Assembly: GCF_044788715.1 (NCBI RefSeq)
Contig: NZ_CP173170.1
Span: forward strand, 2,232,001 to 2,296,000
Direction of reading: 5' to 3'
Source of the DNA: Methylotuvimicrobium sp018830325
GTDB lineage: Bacteria; Pseudomonadota; Gammaproteobacteria; Methylococcales; Methylomonadaceae
Length of the DNA: 64,000 nt
Below are positions 36,427 through 46,308 of the stretch, in pieces. The notes below the pieces were generated by a model that was given only the letters and a program-made list of their open reading frames with translations, was not told the DNA's origin and did no database searches. The position numbers and the translations under genes were made by a program. Numbering within the stretch: position 1 is the stretch's first letter; every line of letters starts with the position of its first letter.

Positions 36427-38172
36427 ATGGAAGAAGAAGAAAACGTCAAGAGCATTGCCGAATACCTTGAGGCGCTTAATCGACGCAAATGGCTGATTCT
36501 AATATCATTTTTACTAGTCGGGTTTCTTGGCTTTGTATTAGCGATGAAGTTGCCTCCGGTGTATCGTTCGGCCGCTACTATCTTGATCGAGGATCAACAA
36601 ATTCCTCGCAGCATGATCGAGTCCACCATTACCGATTTTGCCGACAAGCGTATTCAGTTAATCAAACAGCGGGTAATGACGCGGGATCGCATATTGTCCG
36701 TAATCGAGAAGCATAAAGTATATCTGGATGATCGCGACAAACTGGTATCCAGCGAACTGGTCAAGCGCTTTATGGAAGATGCCGAAATCGAAACCATTTC
36801 CGCTAATGTGCTCGACCCGCAACGCGGCGGCGGCAAGGCGACAATTGCTTTTACCATAGCCTTTAGCGATCGGAGTCCGTTATTGGCTCAGGCAGTCGCT
36901 AACGAACTGGTCAGCCTGTTTTTGGACGAAAATACCCGGGCAAGAGCGCAGCGTGCGGCCAAGACTACTGAGTTTCTAGGCGCCGAGGCCGATAAGCTGA
37001 AAGCCGAGATTGGCCTGTTTGAAACGAAAATCATGGACTATAAGGAAAAGTACGCTAAAAGTCTGCCTGAAATGCTGCAAACTAACCTAGCTGCTTTAGA
37101 TAGAGCAAAAGAATCGCAAAGGCAAACCGAAGGCGACATTCGTATCGCCAAGGACAGAATCGTGTATTTGACCGATTCCTTGCGCCAAGCCAAAGACGAG
37201 GTGCCCGCGGCACAAGCCGGCAAACCGATGAGTAAAGACGAGCAGATCAGACTGTTGAAATCGCAGTACATTCATATTAGCTCGCTCTATACAGACAAGC
37301 ACCCGGATGCCGTGCGGGTAAAGCGACAAATTCTAAATCTCGACCCCAGCTTTACCGGCGAATCCAGCGACCTGGATGTGACGGAAGAATTGAAGCAAGC
37401 GGAACGGGAGTTGATTTTGCTGCAAGACAAGTATGCAGACGGCCATCCCGATGTTGTCAAACAGCAAAAGCGGGTTGAAAAACTTAAGCAAAATGAAAAA
37501 GAAGCCGCCAGTCAGACGATTATTTCAGAACTGGATACACAGCAAGGCAATTCGCTGTACATCAATTTAAACAATCAACTGCGTGCGACGCAAAACGAAC
37601 TGGAGTATTTGCTGAGCAGAAGAGTCGAGCTAGAACAAAACATAAAAGAACTGCAAGAAAACATCGATAGAACGCCGATAGTAGAGAAGGACTATCTGGA
37701 AATGCTTAGGCAGCGACAGATCAGTTTGGAAAAATACGCCGAAATAGAAGCCAAACACAGGGAGGCTAGGTTGGCGCAAACCCTGGAAGAAGAGCAAAAA
37801 GGCGAAGCCTTTACTCTAATCGAACCGCCGATTGCGCCCGATAAACCCGATAAGCCTAACCGCAAAAAAATTATCGCCCTGGGGCTGGGAGCAGGGCTGG
37901 CTTTTGGTTTTGGCCTGACTATTTTTCTGGAAATATTAAACGAAGTCATACGCGGCGCTAAAGGCTTAGAGCGGGTGACGGGCATGCCGCCTATCGTGGT
38001 CATACCCTACATAGACACGCCGCAGGATATCACGCGCCGACAAAAACAAAAAAAACTGATCTGGTTGATTGTTTTGCTTGTAGCGGTGCTGATGGTCTTG
38101 GCTACCCATTTTTTTGTCATGCCGTTGGAGATGATTTGGATGATCGGACTAGCGAAATTAGGGCGGCTATGA
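36427..38172 (+). CDS. Wzz/GNVR-type chain length determinant protein
   Basis: A 581-residue polysaccharide co-polymerase. The N-terminal Wzz domain starts after IAEYLEALNRRKW, with a transmembrane helix at about 19-39. A long periplasmic coiled coil follows (about 170-450). The Pro-rich PPIAPDKPDKPNRKK segment precedes a second helix (about 478-498), and a further hydrophobic pair lies at about 535-570. It has no cytoplasmic kinase domain; the partner ATPase is encoded separately just downstream. It sets polymer length together with that ATPase. Confidence 0.87.
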   Translation: MEEEENVKSIAEYLEALNRRKWLILISFLLVGFLGFVLAMKLPPVYRSAATILIEDQQIPRSMIESTITDFADKRIQLIKQRVMTRDRILSVIEKHKVYLDDRDKLVSSELVKRFMEDAEIETISANVLDPQRGGGKATIAFTIAFSDRSPLLAQAVANELVSLFLDENTRARAQRAAKTTEFLGAEADKLKAEIGLFETKIMDYKEKYAKSLPEMLQTNLAALDRAKESQRQTEGDIRIAKDRIVYLTDSLRQAKDEVPAAQAGKPMSKDEQIRLLKSQYIHISSLYTDKHPDAVRVKRQILNLDPSFTGESSDLDVTEELKQAERELILLQDKYADGHPDVVKQQKRVEKLKQNEKEAASQTIISELDTQQGNSLYINLNNQLRATQNELEYLLSRRVELEQNIKELQENIDRTPIVEKDYLEMLRQRQISLEKYAEIEAKHREARLAQTLEEEQKGEAFTLIEPPIAPDKPDKPNRKKIIALGLGAGLAFGFGLTIFLEILNEVIRGAKGLERVTGMPPIVVIPYIDTPQDITRRQKQKKLIWLIVLLVAVLMVLATHFFVMPLEMIWMIGLAKLGRL

Positions 38173-38216
38173 GAATGAGTTGGCGGTTAAGGATGGATTT
38201 TTAAATTGGCTTCAGA

Positions 38217-38269
38217 CTTTGAAAAAAGGGGGTAAATAAATAATTTCCCCTAACCCCTCTTTTTCAAAG
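38217..38269. repeat. inverted repeat between the Wzz-like and CpsD-like genes
   Basis: CTTTGAAAAAAGGGGGT (38217-38233) and ACCCCTCTTTTTCAAAG (38253-38269) are inverted copies matching at 15 of 17 positions around a 19-base AT-rich spacer. It may be a dispersed palindromic element or an mRNA hairpin separating the two reading frames. Confidence 0.6.
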
Positions 38270-38304
38270 AGGGAGATTGAATATTTACTAAACAGGAACT
38301 TGTT

Positions 38305-39060
38305 TTGACTAAAACCCAACAACACGCATTTTCTTCCATTAAATACACCCGTACTCGCAGTGTTGCGGTAAGCCCGGATGTGATGCGGGAACGGCGCTTG
38401 ATTATGGGCTTACGAAACGATCCGCATGCCGACGTGTTTCGCTTGCTGCGCACGCAAGTATTAAAACAATTGCGTGAGAACAATTGGACCAGTCTAGCTG
38501 TGGTAGCACCGACCGCCGAATGCGGCAAAACCTTTGTTACCGCGAATCTCGCTATCGCATTGGCGATGGAAGTCAATCAAACCGTATTGGTGGTCGATGC
38601 AGATCTGCGTAATCCGCAAGTCGCTTGGTATTACGGTTTGGATATAGAAAAAGGGCTGCTGGATTATCTGCAAACTGATGTTCCGGTCGAAGACTTGCTA
38701 GTAAACCCGGGTTTCGAACGTTTAGTTGTACTGCCCGGTAAGCATACCACCTCCGTGTCTTCGGAGTTGTTGTCCTTGCCTAAAATGACAGCCTTGGTCG
38801 AAGAACTCAAAAGTCGCTACCAGTCTCGCATTGTTTTGTTTGACCTGCCACCACTATTGAGCTCCGACGACGCCCTGTTATTCATGCCGCATTTCGATGC
38901 TGCATTACTGGTAGTGGAAGACGGCAAGTCCAGTCCGGAAGAAGTGCAGCGATCGCTGGCAATTTTAGGCGAAACCAATCTAGCCGGCACCTTATTGAAC
39001 AAGGTGAAAGGAGCGGTGTTTCCCCGATATCGATATGGCTTGGGGGTCAAGAATGCATAA
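38305..39060 (+). CDS. CpsD/CapB-type ATPase (EPS tyrosine kinase-like)
   Basis: A 251-residue cytoplasmic P-loop ATPase of the BY-kinase family that partners Wzz proteins. Walker A is the unusual APTAECGKTFVTANLA (the common form has GEGKT). Walker A' is VLVVDADLRNPQ, and Walker B is IVLFDLPPLLSSDDA. The C-terminal end has only two Tyr (RYRYGLG) rather than a Tyr cluster, so autophosphorylation there is doubtful. The start is TTG with AGGAAC upstream. It overlaps the following glycosyltransferase by 8 bases. Confidence 0.85.
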   Translation: MTKTQQHAFSSIKYTRTRSVAVSPDVMRERRLIMGLRNDPHADVFRLLRTQVLKQLRENNWTSLAVVAPTAECGKTFVTANLAIALAMEVNQTVLVVDADLRNPQVAWYYGLDIEKGLLDYLQTDVPVEDLLVNPGFERLVVLPGKHTTSVSSELLSLPKMTALVEELKSRYQSRIVLFDLPPLLSSDDALLFMPHFDAALLVVEDGKSSPEEVQRSLAILGETNLAGTLLNKVKGAVFPRYRYGLGVKNA

Positions 39061-39820
39061 GCGGCTGAAAATGTTCGGTATCGATTTCGATGCTTTGACC
39101 ATGCCGGAAGCGGTTGCCAAGGTGTTGCTATGGAGGGAAGAGCCCGATTATCGTTGCCGCTATTTGGTAACACCTAATGTTGACCATGTGGTCAAATTTC
39201 AAAAGGATCAGGCCTTACGTGCAGCCTACCGAGATGCCGCCATGGTTACCGTAGACGGGAAACCGGTATTGTGGGCGTCTCGTCTGCTCGGTAAATCGTT
39301 ACCGGCATTAGTGCCCGGTAGCGATTTTTGCCCGGCGTTGTTTGATGCTGCAAAAGCAAAACCTGGGTTGCGCGTGTTTTTATTGGGTGCGGCAGAAGGG
39401 GTCGCGGTTAGAGCTGCAGAGACTATATCAAAACGCTGGCCGTGGGTAACCGTTGTAGGTTGTTACAGCCCTCCGATGGGTTTTAATGCGCAATCTGCGG
39501 AAAACCGGCAAGTGCTCGACATGATCAATCAAGCCAAGCCGGATGTTTTGCTTATCGGCCTTGGCGCACCGAAGCAAGAAATTTGGGTGCACGCCATGCA
39601 AGACCAATTACAGGTAAAGGTGGCGCTATGCATAGGTGCGACAATCGATTTTCTCGCAGGCGAGAAGATGCGTGCGCCAAAGTTTTTACGCACGTTGGGT
39701 TTGGAATGGCTGCACAGAATGTTAAGCGAACCAAAGCGCTTGGCCGGTCGCTATTGGCATGATGCCAAAGTTTTTCCAAGATTGGTATTACGCGAATTCA
39801 TAAACAAAAACCCAACTTGA
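39053..39820 (+). CDS. WecG/TagA/CpsF family glycosyltransferase
   Basis: A 255-residue GT26 enzyme that adds the second sugar to a lipid-linked monosaccharide. Typical motifs are TPNVDHVVKFQ, the catalytic region TVDGKPVLWASRLLG, VPGSDFCPAL, FLLGAAEGVA, GLGAPKQEIWVH and GATIDFLAGEKMRAP, with the C-terminal RLAGRYWHDA. The ATG at 39053 lies in the stop of the previous gene (ATGCATAA) with GGGGG upstream. The ATG at 39035 is the alternative. Confidence 0.9.
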   Translation: MHKRLKMFGIDFDALTMPEAVAKVLLWREEPDYRCRYLVTPNVDHVVKFQKDQALRAAYRDAAMVTVDGKPVLWASRLLGKSLPALVPGSDFCPALFDAAKAKPGLRVFLLGAAEGVAVRAAETISKRWPWVTVVGCYSPPMGFNAQSAENRQVLDMINQAKPDVLLIGLGAPKQEIWVHAMQDQLQVKVALCIGATIDFLAGEKMRAPKFLRTLGLEWLHRMLSEPKRLAGRYWHDAKVFPRLVLREFINKNPT

Positions 39821-39912
39821 GTAGGTTTTGAAAAATAGAAATGCAAATAGAAAGTAATTATTCACATCCCAAGCATTGGAACGATAGGCTGGTAATTACT
39901 TTGTGAGGATAC

Positions 39913-40551
39913 ATGCTTAAATATTTAAGATTTCGAATATTTACAGTGTTATTAGGCCCGTTCTCTAATCTATTGAGAAGAAGGCGAATGGCGGAATTTG
40001 AAAAGATTTTCAAACCAACTGAGGGTATGAAAATACTGGACCTTGGCGGCCAACCGGCTATTTGGGATTCGGTAACAGCAGCTCTTTCGATAACGTGTGT
40101 CAATCTACCAGGCGTCGCCAAAACAGACCATCCTACGCATCACACTATTACCTATCGAGATGGCGATGCATGCAGCTTGCCTTATTTTAAAAAAGGAGAT
40201 TTCGATCTGGTTTTTTCCAATAGCGTGATTGAGCACATTGGAAATCATGAAAAGCAACGGCAATTTGCTGCCGAAGTGCAGCGTTTATCGGATAACTATT
40301 GGATACAAACGCCTAGCATTTATTTTCCAATTGAAGCGCACTGCGGCATGCCTTTTTGGTGGATATATCCGAAAAAACTGCAACAGTTCTTCTTGGCGAG
40401 ATGGTCTAAAAAGTTACCGGCATGGACTGAGATGGTAGCGAATACTACTGTATTAACAAACCGGCAATTAAGGCAGCTTTTTCCGGGCTGTAGCCTAAAA
40501 ACCGAGTGGATGCTTTTTCCAAAATCCACCATTGCATATGTAAAAAAATAA
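39913..40551 (+). CDS. class I SAM-dependent methyltransferase
   Basis: A 212-residue protein with the SAM loop KILDLGGQPAIWD (about residues 41-53), an acidic second motif region (YRDGDACSLPY) and FDLVFSNSVIEHIGNH, typical of the Methyltransf_11 group. It ends in a hydrophobic surface (MPFWWIYPKKLQQFFLARW) that could bind membrane or a lipid-linked sugar. Its position between glycosyltransferase and glycosidase-like genes suggests methylation of an EPS sugar. The acceptor is not known. Confidence 0.82.
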   Translation: MLKYLRFRIFTVLLGPFSNLLRRRRMAEFEKIFKPTEGMKILDLGGQPAIWDSVTAALSITCVNLPGVAKTDHPTHHTITYRDGDACSLPYFKKGDFDLVFSNSVIEHIGNHEKQRQFAAEVQRLSDNYWIQTPSIYFPIEAHCGMPFWWIYPKKLQQFFLARWSKKLPAWTEMVANTTVLTNRQLRQLFPGCSLKTEWMLFPKSTIAYVKK

Positions 40552-40609
40552 AAACTGCCGATCTGTACTTATGCAGTATTAAATCCGGAAGCAAAATGAG
40601 ATTACGAAT

Positions 40610-43108
40610 ATGAATAAAGTCTTTAGCATCAACGACTCTGAAATAGATTTTGTAAAGTCATTCGCTTCAAAACTATGGATGCTTGCCATTCTCATTCTTT
40701 TCATGATGCCATTATCCTCAGCATCTGCCTGCGATGCCCCGGTAGGACGTTTCTGTGTCGATTTTTACAATGGCAAGAATTTTAATACCAAGCCATTGGT
40801 TACGCGAAAAGCCCCTTTTATTAAATATAACTGGAAGAATCGGAGTCCAGCGCGTCGCATACCGCATAATAATTTTTCTGCCCGTTGGCGAGGTCAATTC
40901 GACTTTAAGGATGGTCCCCACGAATTTCGTGCCACTGCCGATGATGGCGTTCGAATTTTTATTGACGGTAAGCTGATTCTTGATCATTGGCAAGACGCAG
41001 CAGGAACGGAATATCGTACCGTGGTCAATCAAATTGCCGGTAGGCATCTAATTGAAGTTGAATATTTTGAAGCGACTGGAAATGCCAGCCTGCTCGTCAA
41101 CTGGAGACAGACTACAATACCTTCGACAATCTCTACCATTGCGCCCGCCATAGCAACTAAAAGCGTGCCAACAGTCGTTGCTAACGCAGCAGAAACACCA
41201 GAGATCAGCACGCCAACGCGAACTGCGGCTACATCGACACCCAATGTAGCCAAAAATATGTCATCAACCGTAAAATCACCACTTCCTAATGAGAAATTAA
41301 CTCAGACTAAAAAAACAAACAAAGCACCGCTTGGTATTAACCTTTCTGGCTTCAATTATTGGAGCTCCACTGTGCCTTTTAAAGATCTTTTGATGCAAAG
41401 TGGACATATAGGGGTATTCAAGCCGTCATCAAATGAACGTTGTTTAGTGCAACCAACTTTTAATCTAGAAGGTTATCCAAGTGAAATACCAAATGGGTGT
41501 GTGTTCAGGATTTGGAGCGTGTTTCATATCATTGAAGATGAATTCTGGCCTGCCGGGACACCGCCATATCAGCCCGGCCATTATGTTTTGCTTTATCAGG
41601 GACGCGGCACGATTAAATTGGGTTGGGATGCTAAAAATGTCGTTTATAAAAATGATGGCCGTATCGAATTTGACGTCATTAAACCACATAATGGTATTGA
41701 GGTCGAAGTGACCGCTATGCAATGGAATGATCTCATTCGGGACATGCATATTGTGCATATTGATGATGAAGCAACATTCAAAGATCAGCCCTTTAATGAA
41801 AAATGGCTAGCACTGCTAAAGCCATTTCAAGTGCTGCGTTTCATGGATTGGGGTAAGGTCAGTATTAACCAATCACTTTACTATTCGCCTGCAATAGCTC
41901 ATACGTCGAATACTATAACTCTGCCAGATTCTGCACCAGCCGATGATGAAGCGTTCGCAGGTGCAGTGGCCTTGATCAATGTGGATAGCAATTGGCCCAG
42001 GGTTTTTATTGATCGATACGATGGATCTACTCGCACGCTATATTTGAAAACACCGATAGAAACATCGAAAACAGGAAGGCAGCCGATAGTAAACCTCTTC
42101 GATTTTTTGAACAGGACATGGGCGGAACGAGCATTACCGAATACATTGACTCAGGCATCTGACAAAGGCGTAGCTTTTGAAACCATGATCAAATTGGCTA
42201 ACACGCTTGATGCTGACCCCTGGATTACTATACCTACTGCGGCCGACGACAATTTTGTCGAACAACTAGCTTTATTAATTAAAACTTCGCTGAAACCAAC
42301 CCTGAAGTGCTACATAGAGTATTCAAATGAAACCTGGAATTTTGCTTTCCCCGGTTATAACTACTCGGAAGCGAAAGCCAGACAACTGGGGTTAGTAGGT
42401 ACCTGGGTCCCAGCCGATGCATGGCATGCTTATCGAGCTGTGGAAATATTCAAAATATTTAACCAGGTATTTGGAGAGCAGGATCTTAGGGAGAATAGAA
42501 AACAAAGTCGGTTGGTACGAGTGCTTACGTCCCAAACCGCTTGGCTGGACCGGGCCAAAATGGTTATGGATTGGAAAATGCCGAATAATGGTTGGCCTAC
42601 AAAGGGAAACCCGGCTTACAAATTTGCCGATGCTTGGTCTATGACGCCTTACTTTAGTGTGGATACAAAAACACACCCATTGGAAAGTTTCAGTCTGAAT
42701 GAATCTTTCGATATCCAGGTCGATAACATAAATGCCTTCTTTGGTGATAGTAAAAACCCAGGTGTGGTAAGAAATATACTTAAAGAATCAAAAGCACGGG
42801 GTTTACAACTAGTCGGCTACGAAGCCGGGACACATTTGCTGGCGCCTCAAAATAATGCTGAGTTGGTCGCAAAAGTGGCTCAGATCAACAAAGACCCACG
42901 AATGAAGGATGTATATGCGGTTTTATTGAATCATTGGAACAAAATTTTTCAAGAGTACGGTGTTAGTTCGGTAGGGGTGATGAATCAATACACGGATATC
43001 AGCAGATATGGAAAATTTGGCTATTGGGGGTTGTTACAATCAACTTATCAAGACCCAGCAACAGCACCAAAATATAAGGCAATTAATGACTATGTTACAG
43101 CCCCTTAG
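40610..43108 (+). CDS. secreted PA14 domain protein with a glycosidase-like (clan GH-A-like) C-terminal region
   Basis: An 832-residue exported protein with a signal peptide ending near residue 41 (SSASA). A PA14 domain (about 45-165, FSARWRGQFDFKDGPHEFRATADDGVRIFIDG) would bind carbohydrate. A Thr/Ala/Ser-rich linker runs about 168-235. The C-terminal 590 residues contain CYIEYSNETWNF (about 565-576), like the NE acid/base motif of clan GH-A barrels, and a later Glu in VGYEAGTHLL that could be the nucleophile. It probably trims or binds the cluster's own EPS. Activity is inferred. Confidence 0.75.
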   Translation: MNKVFSINDSEIDFVKSFASKLWMLAILILFMMPLSSASACDAPVGRFCVDFYNGKNFNTKPLVTRKAPFIKYNWKNRSPARRIPHNNFSARWRGQFDFKDGPHEFRATADDGVRIFIDGKLILDHWQDAAGTEYRTVVNQIAGRHLIEVEYFEATGNASLLVNWRQTTIPSTISTIAPAIATKSVPTVVANAAETPEISTPTRTAATSTPNVAKNMSSTVKSPLPNEKLTQTKKTNKAPLGINLSGFNYWSSTVPFKDLLMQSGHIGVFKPSSNERCLVQPTFNLEGYPSEIPNGCVFRIWSVFHIIEDEFWPAGTPPYQPGHYVLLYQGRGTIKLGWDAKNVVYKNDGRIEFDVIKPHNGIEVEVTAMQWNDLIRDMHIVHIDDEATFKDQPFNEKWLALLKPFQVLRFMDWGKVSINQSLYYSPAIAHTSNTITLPDSAPADDEAFAGAVALINVDSNWPRVFIDRYDGSTRTLYLKTPIETSKTGRQPIVNLFDFLNRTWAERALPNTLTQASDKGVAFETMIKLANTLDADPWITIPTAADDNFVEQLALLIKTSLKPTLKCYIEYSNETWNFAFPGYNYSEAKARQLGLVGTWVPADAWHAYRAVEIFKIFNQVFGEQDLRENRKQSRLVRVLTSQTAWLDRAKMVMDWKMPNNGWPTKGNPAYKFADAWSMTPYFSVDTKTHPLESFSLNESFDIQVDNINAFFGDSKNPGVVRNILKESKARGLQLVGYEAGTHLLAPQNNAELVAKVAQINKDPRMKDVYAVLLNHWNKIFQEYGVSSVGVMNQYTDISRYGKFGYWGLLQSTYQDPATAPKYKAINDYVTAP

Positions 43109-44529
43109 AGAAGCGCCAAAATTGAATATTTGGCTTCTTGTGTTTCTGGGCGGGAGTATTTCTGATTAATCCGAATTGGATTGCCTATTTGGTGCTTTTT
43201 AGCTGGCCGCTTGTTGCTATTATGATTTATCAGCGCATGTCTGTCGGTCGGGCTACGCTTTGGGCGATATTGGCACCTTATTTATTGCTCCCGGCTAGGC
43301 TCTCTGTTGATTTGCCGCTTATACCTCCATTGGACAAATCGACGATCCCTAATCTGGCAGCATATTTGGCGTGCCTGTTTTTTAAAGGGAAGCATGTAAC
43401 ATTATTACCAAAGGATCGCATGGCACGTTGGTTGATAATTATTTACGTAGCTAGCCCCTTTATAACGGCATTGAATAACCCGGAACCAATCATCGCTGGG
43501 CCGATATTTATTAAAGGCATGGCGCTCTATGACGCCTTGTCTGACGTCATTAGGCAATTATTGTTTGTCCTTCCCTTTTGGCTAGGATTTGCATTTCTGC
43601 GGTCCGCTAAAGATCACGAAGATTTATTAATGATAGTTGCCTTTGCTGGTTTGCTGTATTCCTTGCCTATGTTTTTTGAAGTCCGTATGAGCCCACAGCT
43701 ACATACCTGGATATACGGCTATTTTCCACACAGTTTCGCACAACAAATGCGTGATGGCGGTTTTAGGCCGGTCGTGTTTATGGGGCACGGACTACTCGTC
43801 GCATTTTTTACGATGACAAGCGTTATAGCGGCAACAGCGCTTTGGCGTATTCATCGAAAGGTAGGTTTTTTTTCCGGTGGACAAGCAACTCTGTATTTAA
43901 TGGTGTTGCTTGTTTTTTGTAAGAGCATGGCTTCCTTGTTATATGCTCTGGCATTGGCCCCGTTGGCTGCTTTCGCAAAACCAAAGAACCAAGTGCGAAT
44001 TGCTAGCGCAATGGTGTTGGTGGCACTAATTTACCCTGCACTACGAGGATGGGATTTATTCCCAAGCGAAATGATCCATGAAATTGCCACCTCATACAGT
44101 GCTGAGCGGGCTCAATCTTATGATTTTCGGATCAAAAATGAGGATATGCTTTTAGATAAGGCAAATCAACGGCCCTATTTCGGGTGGGGCAGCTGGGGAC
44201 GCAATCGCATTTACGATCCAGTAACGGGGCGGGATTTAAGTGTTACAGATGGGCGATGGGTAATAGTGATTGGGCAATATGGTTGGATCGGCTTATTCGC
44301 TGAATTTGGTCTTTTGGCGCTAACAATCTTAAGATGCGCCAGGACATTACGATATTGTACTAGCAAACGTGAGTCTATTATTCTGGGCTCTATTGCACTT
44401 ATCCTTGGTATCAACTTGCTTGATTTAATTCCCAACAATACCATGATCCCCTGGACATGGTTGGTCGCAGGGGCGCTATTAGGTAGATACGAACAGGTTT
44501 TTTACAAACAGCGTTCTCAATCACGTTAG
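43092..44529 (+). CDS. polytopic membrane protein, O-antigen ligase/polymerase-like, apparent frameshift near its start
   Basis: About 480 residues with 10 or more transmembrane helices and a large loop (GWGSWGRNRIYDPVTG...TDGRWVIVIGQYG) of the type seen in Wzy/WaaL-like proteins. It probably polymerises or ligates the EPS. The ATG at 43092 overlaps the previous gene by 17 bases and encodes LNIWLLVFLGG, but that frame stops at 43165. The main frame resumes as VFLINPNWIAYLVLF from about 43150. Removing one base there joins them. Without the frameshift, the only start is an unsupported TTG at 43138. Confidence 0.7.
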
Positions 44530-44826
44530 AACTATATTATAAAAAGCATGCGGGCATATTACGTGCTGTATATAGATACAGTATTTATTGACGACTTTCC
44601 AATTTGGATATGCTGAAAATTTTCACAGGGTAAGTCGGATAATAATTCTCCATTGATGTTATGGGAATTTATTAGATAAGTATTTTACGCAAAGGGTTTA
44701 AGCTGCCAATAGTGAAAATATAAGTTAATAATACTTAGGTAATTTAAATTAAATAAGTAATTATTGTTGATGGCTTTTTAAAATATAAATTTATATGGCA
44801 GTATCTGCAAATTAATATTAATGTAA
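44530..44826. other. AT-rich intergenic region
   Basis: 297 bases, strongly AT-rich, with no gene or clear terminator. It begins the low-GC segment that covers the flippase and sulfotransferase-like genes. Confidence 0.5.
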
Positions 44827-46200
44827 ATGGAGTTTTTAGGATTAGTGTCCAATAACAAAATAAAAAAAAGACAAATTATTAAAGCAGGCTCCTGGGTTTT
44901 GGGTGGGCATTTAATATCGCAGCTAATTAGGTTAGGCGGTAATCTTATACTAACACGCCTGTTAGTACCCGAAATGTTTGGTGTTATGGCTATTGTCAAT
45001 GTTTTAATAATGGGGGTGGAAATGTTGTCCGATTTTGGTATCGGACAAGGTATTATTCAGAATAAAAGAGGTGATGATCCTGATTTTGTTAACACAGCTT
45101 GGACTCTGCAAATAATTAGAGGTTTTATACTATGGATGATTAATTGCCTAGTAGCGATTATGTTATGGGGGCTTAGCTATTTAAATTATTTAGATCAACA
45201 GAATATTTATGCTAACCCATTGCTTCCATATCTCATAATAGTTTCAGGGTTTGGGGTAGTAATTTCTGGGTTCAAATCAACGGCAATTTATCAGGCTAAT
45301 CGTAATTTGATGATGGGGCGGTTGACGGTCATTAATGTCATGTCTCAAGTTGTTTCATTGATTACTATCGTTATTTTAGCATGGAATTATAGAACGATTT
45401 GGGCATTAGTAATTGGTGGTCTTATGTTCCAATTAATAGAAATGTGGTTTTCACATGTTTTTCTTGTGGGTGTGAAAAATAAACTGTGTTGGGACAAAAT
45501 TGCACTGGCTGAGCTTAAGTGTTTTGGGAAATGGATTTTCTTAAGTAGCGCGCTTGGATTTATTGGTAATCAAGGAGATCGGCTAATTTTAGGTGGATTG
45601 CTCTCAGCGCAGGAGTTAGGGGTTTATAGCATCGCTTTTATGCTGTCAAATTTTCCATCTACAATCGTTTCAAATCTTTCACATAAAGTATTATTCCCCA
45701 ACTTTAGTCGCATTAATCGGGAATTCCCTGGACAGCTAAAATTCTCGCTCATTAAATCAAAACTGTGGTTAGGCGTTTCTGTAATACCTATAACAGGTAT
45801 ATTAATGAGCGGAAGTGAGTTCATAGTTGATTTACTATATGATGATAGATACAGCGATGCTGGTTGGATGATAAAGTTATTGTTCTTGCGCGTTGTTACT
45901 GGATGCATGTTAATTCCAAATGCACTAGTGATGGTGGCCAAAGGATTGCCGCAATACTCAACCTTTTCAGCAACACTTAAGGCCTTATTCATTTTTATTG
46001 CCTTACCGCTTTCGCACAAGTTATATGATACACAATTTATGATATTTATGATTGGCATCAGTGGCTTAATTAACTTACCTATACTTTGGTATGCACTGAT
46101 TAAACATAAGCTTTTTAGTTTGAAAGTGGAAGTTTTTTCTGTGATTTGTTTAGCTATTGGTTATATTGCTGGCGATTTAATATTTTCATCGTTAAAATAA
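44827..46200 (+). CDS. oligosaccharide flippase (Wzx/MOP family)
   Basis: A 457-residue inner-membrane protein with about 12 transmembrane helices. The N-terminal AGSWVLGGHLISQLIRLGGNLILTRLLVPEMFG is characteristic of the polysaccharide transporters of the MOP superfamily. It would flip the lipid-linked EPS repeat to the periplasm. A GTG at 44845 (MSNNKIKKRQ) has AGGA upstream and is an alternative start. GC content is visibly lower than in the flanking genes, which suggests separate acquisition. Confidence 0.87.
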   Translation: MEFLGLVSNNKIKKRQIIKAGSWVLGGHLISQLIRLGGNLILTRLLVPEMFGVMAIVNVLIMGVEMLSDFGIGQGIIQNKRGDDPDFVNTAWTLQIIRGFILWMINCLVAIMLWGLSYLNYLDQQNIYANPLLPYLIIVSGFGVVISGFKSTAIYQANRNLMMGRLTVINVMSQVVSLITIVILAWNYRTIWALVIGGLMFQLIEMWFSHVFLVGVKNKLCWDKIALAELKCFGKWIFLSSALGFIGNQGDRLILGGLLSAQELGVYSIAFMLSNFPSTIVSNLSHKVLFPNFSRINREFPGQLKFSLIKSKLWLGVSVIPITGILMSGSEFIVDLLYDDRYSDAGWMIKLLFLRVVTGCMLIPNALVMVAKGLPQYSTFSATLKALFIFIALPLSHKLYDTQFMIFMIGISGLINLPILWYALIKHKLFSLKVEVFSVICLAIGYIAGDLIFSSLK

Positions 46201-46308
46201 TGATCAGTTGTATTTTTGTTTTTTTGAACTTTATTAAAAGTTTAATATTTAATTATTTTTTAGTTTGAAATTGTAAAGCAAGTTTATTGTTTGAAACAGG
46301 TTAAGTAT

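Noticed and set aside
44792..44812. sigma-54-like TGGCAGTATCTGCA before the flippase
   Set aside because: GG and GC are 8 bases apart instead of 10, which sigma-54 does not tolerate.
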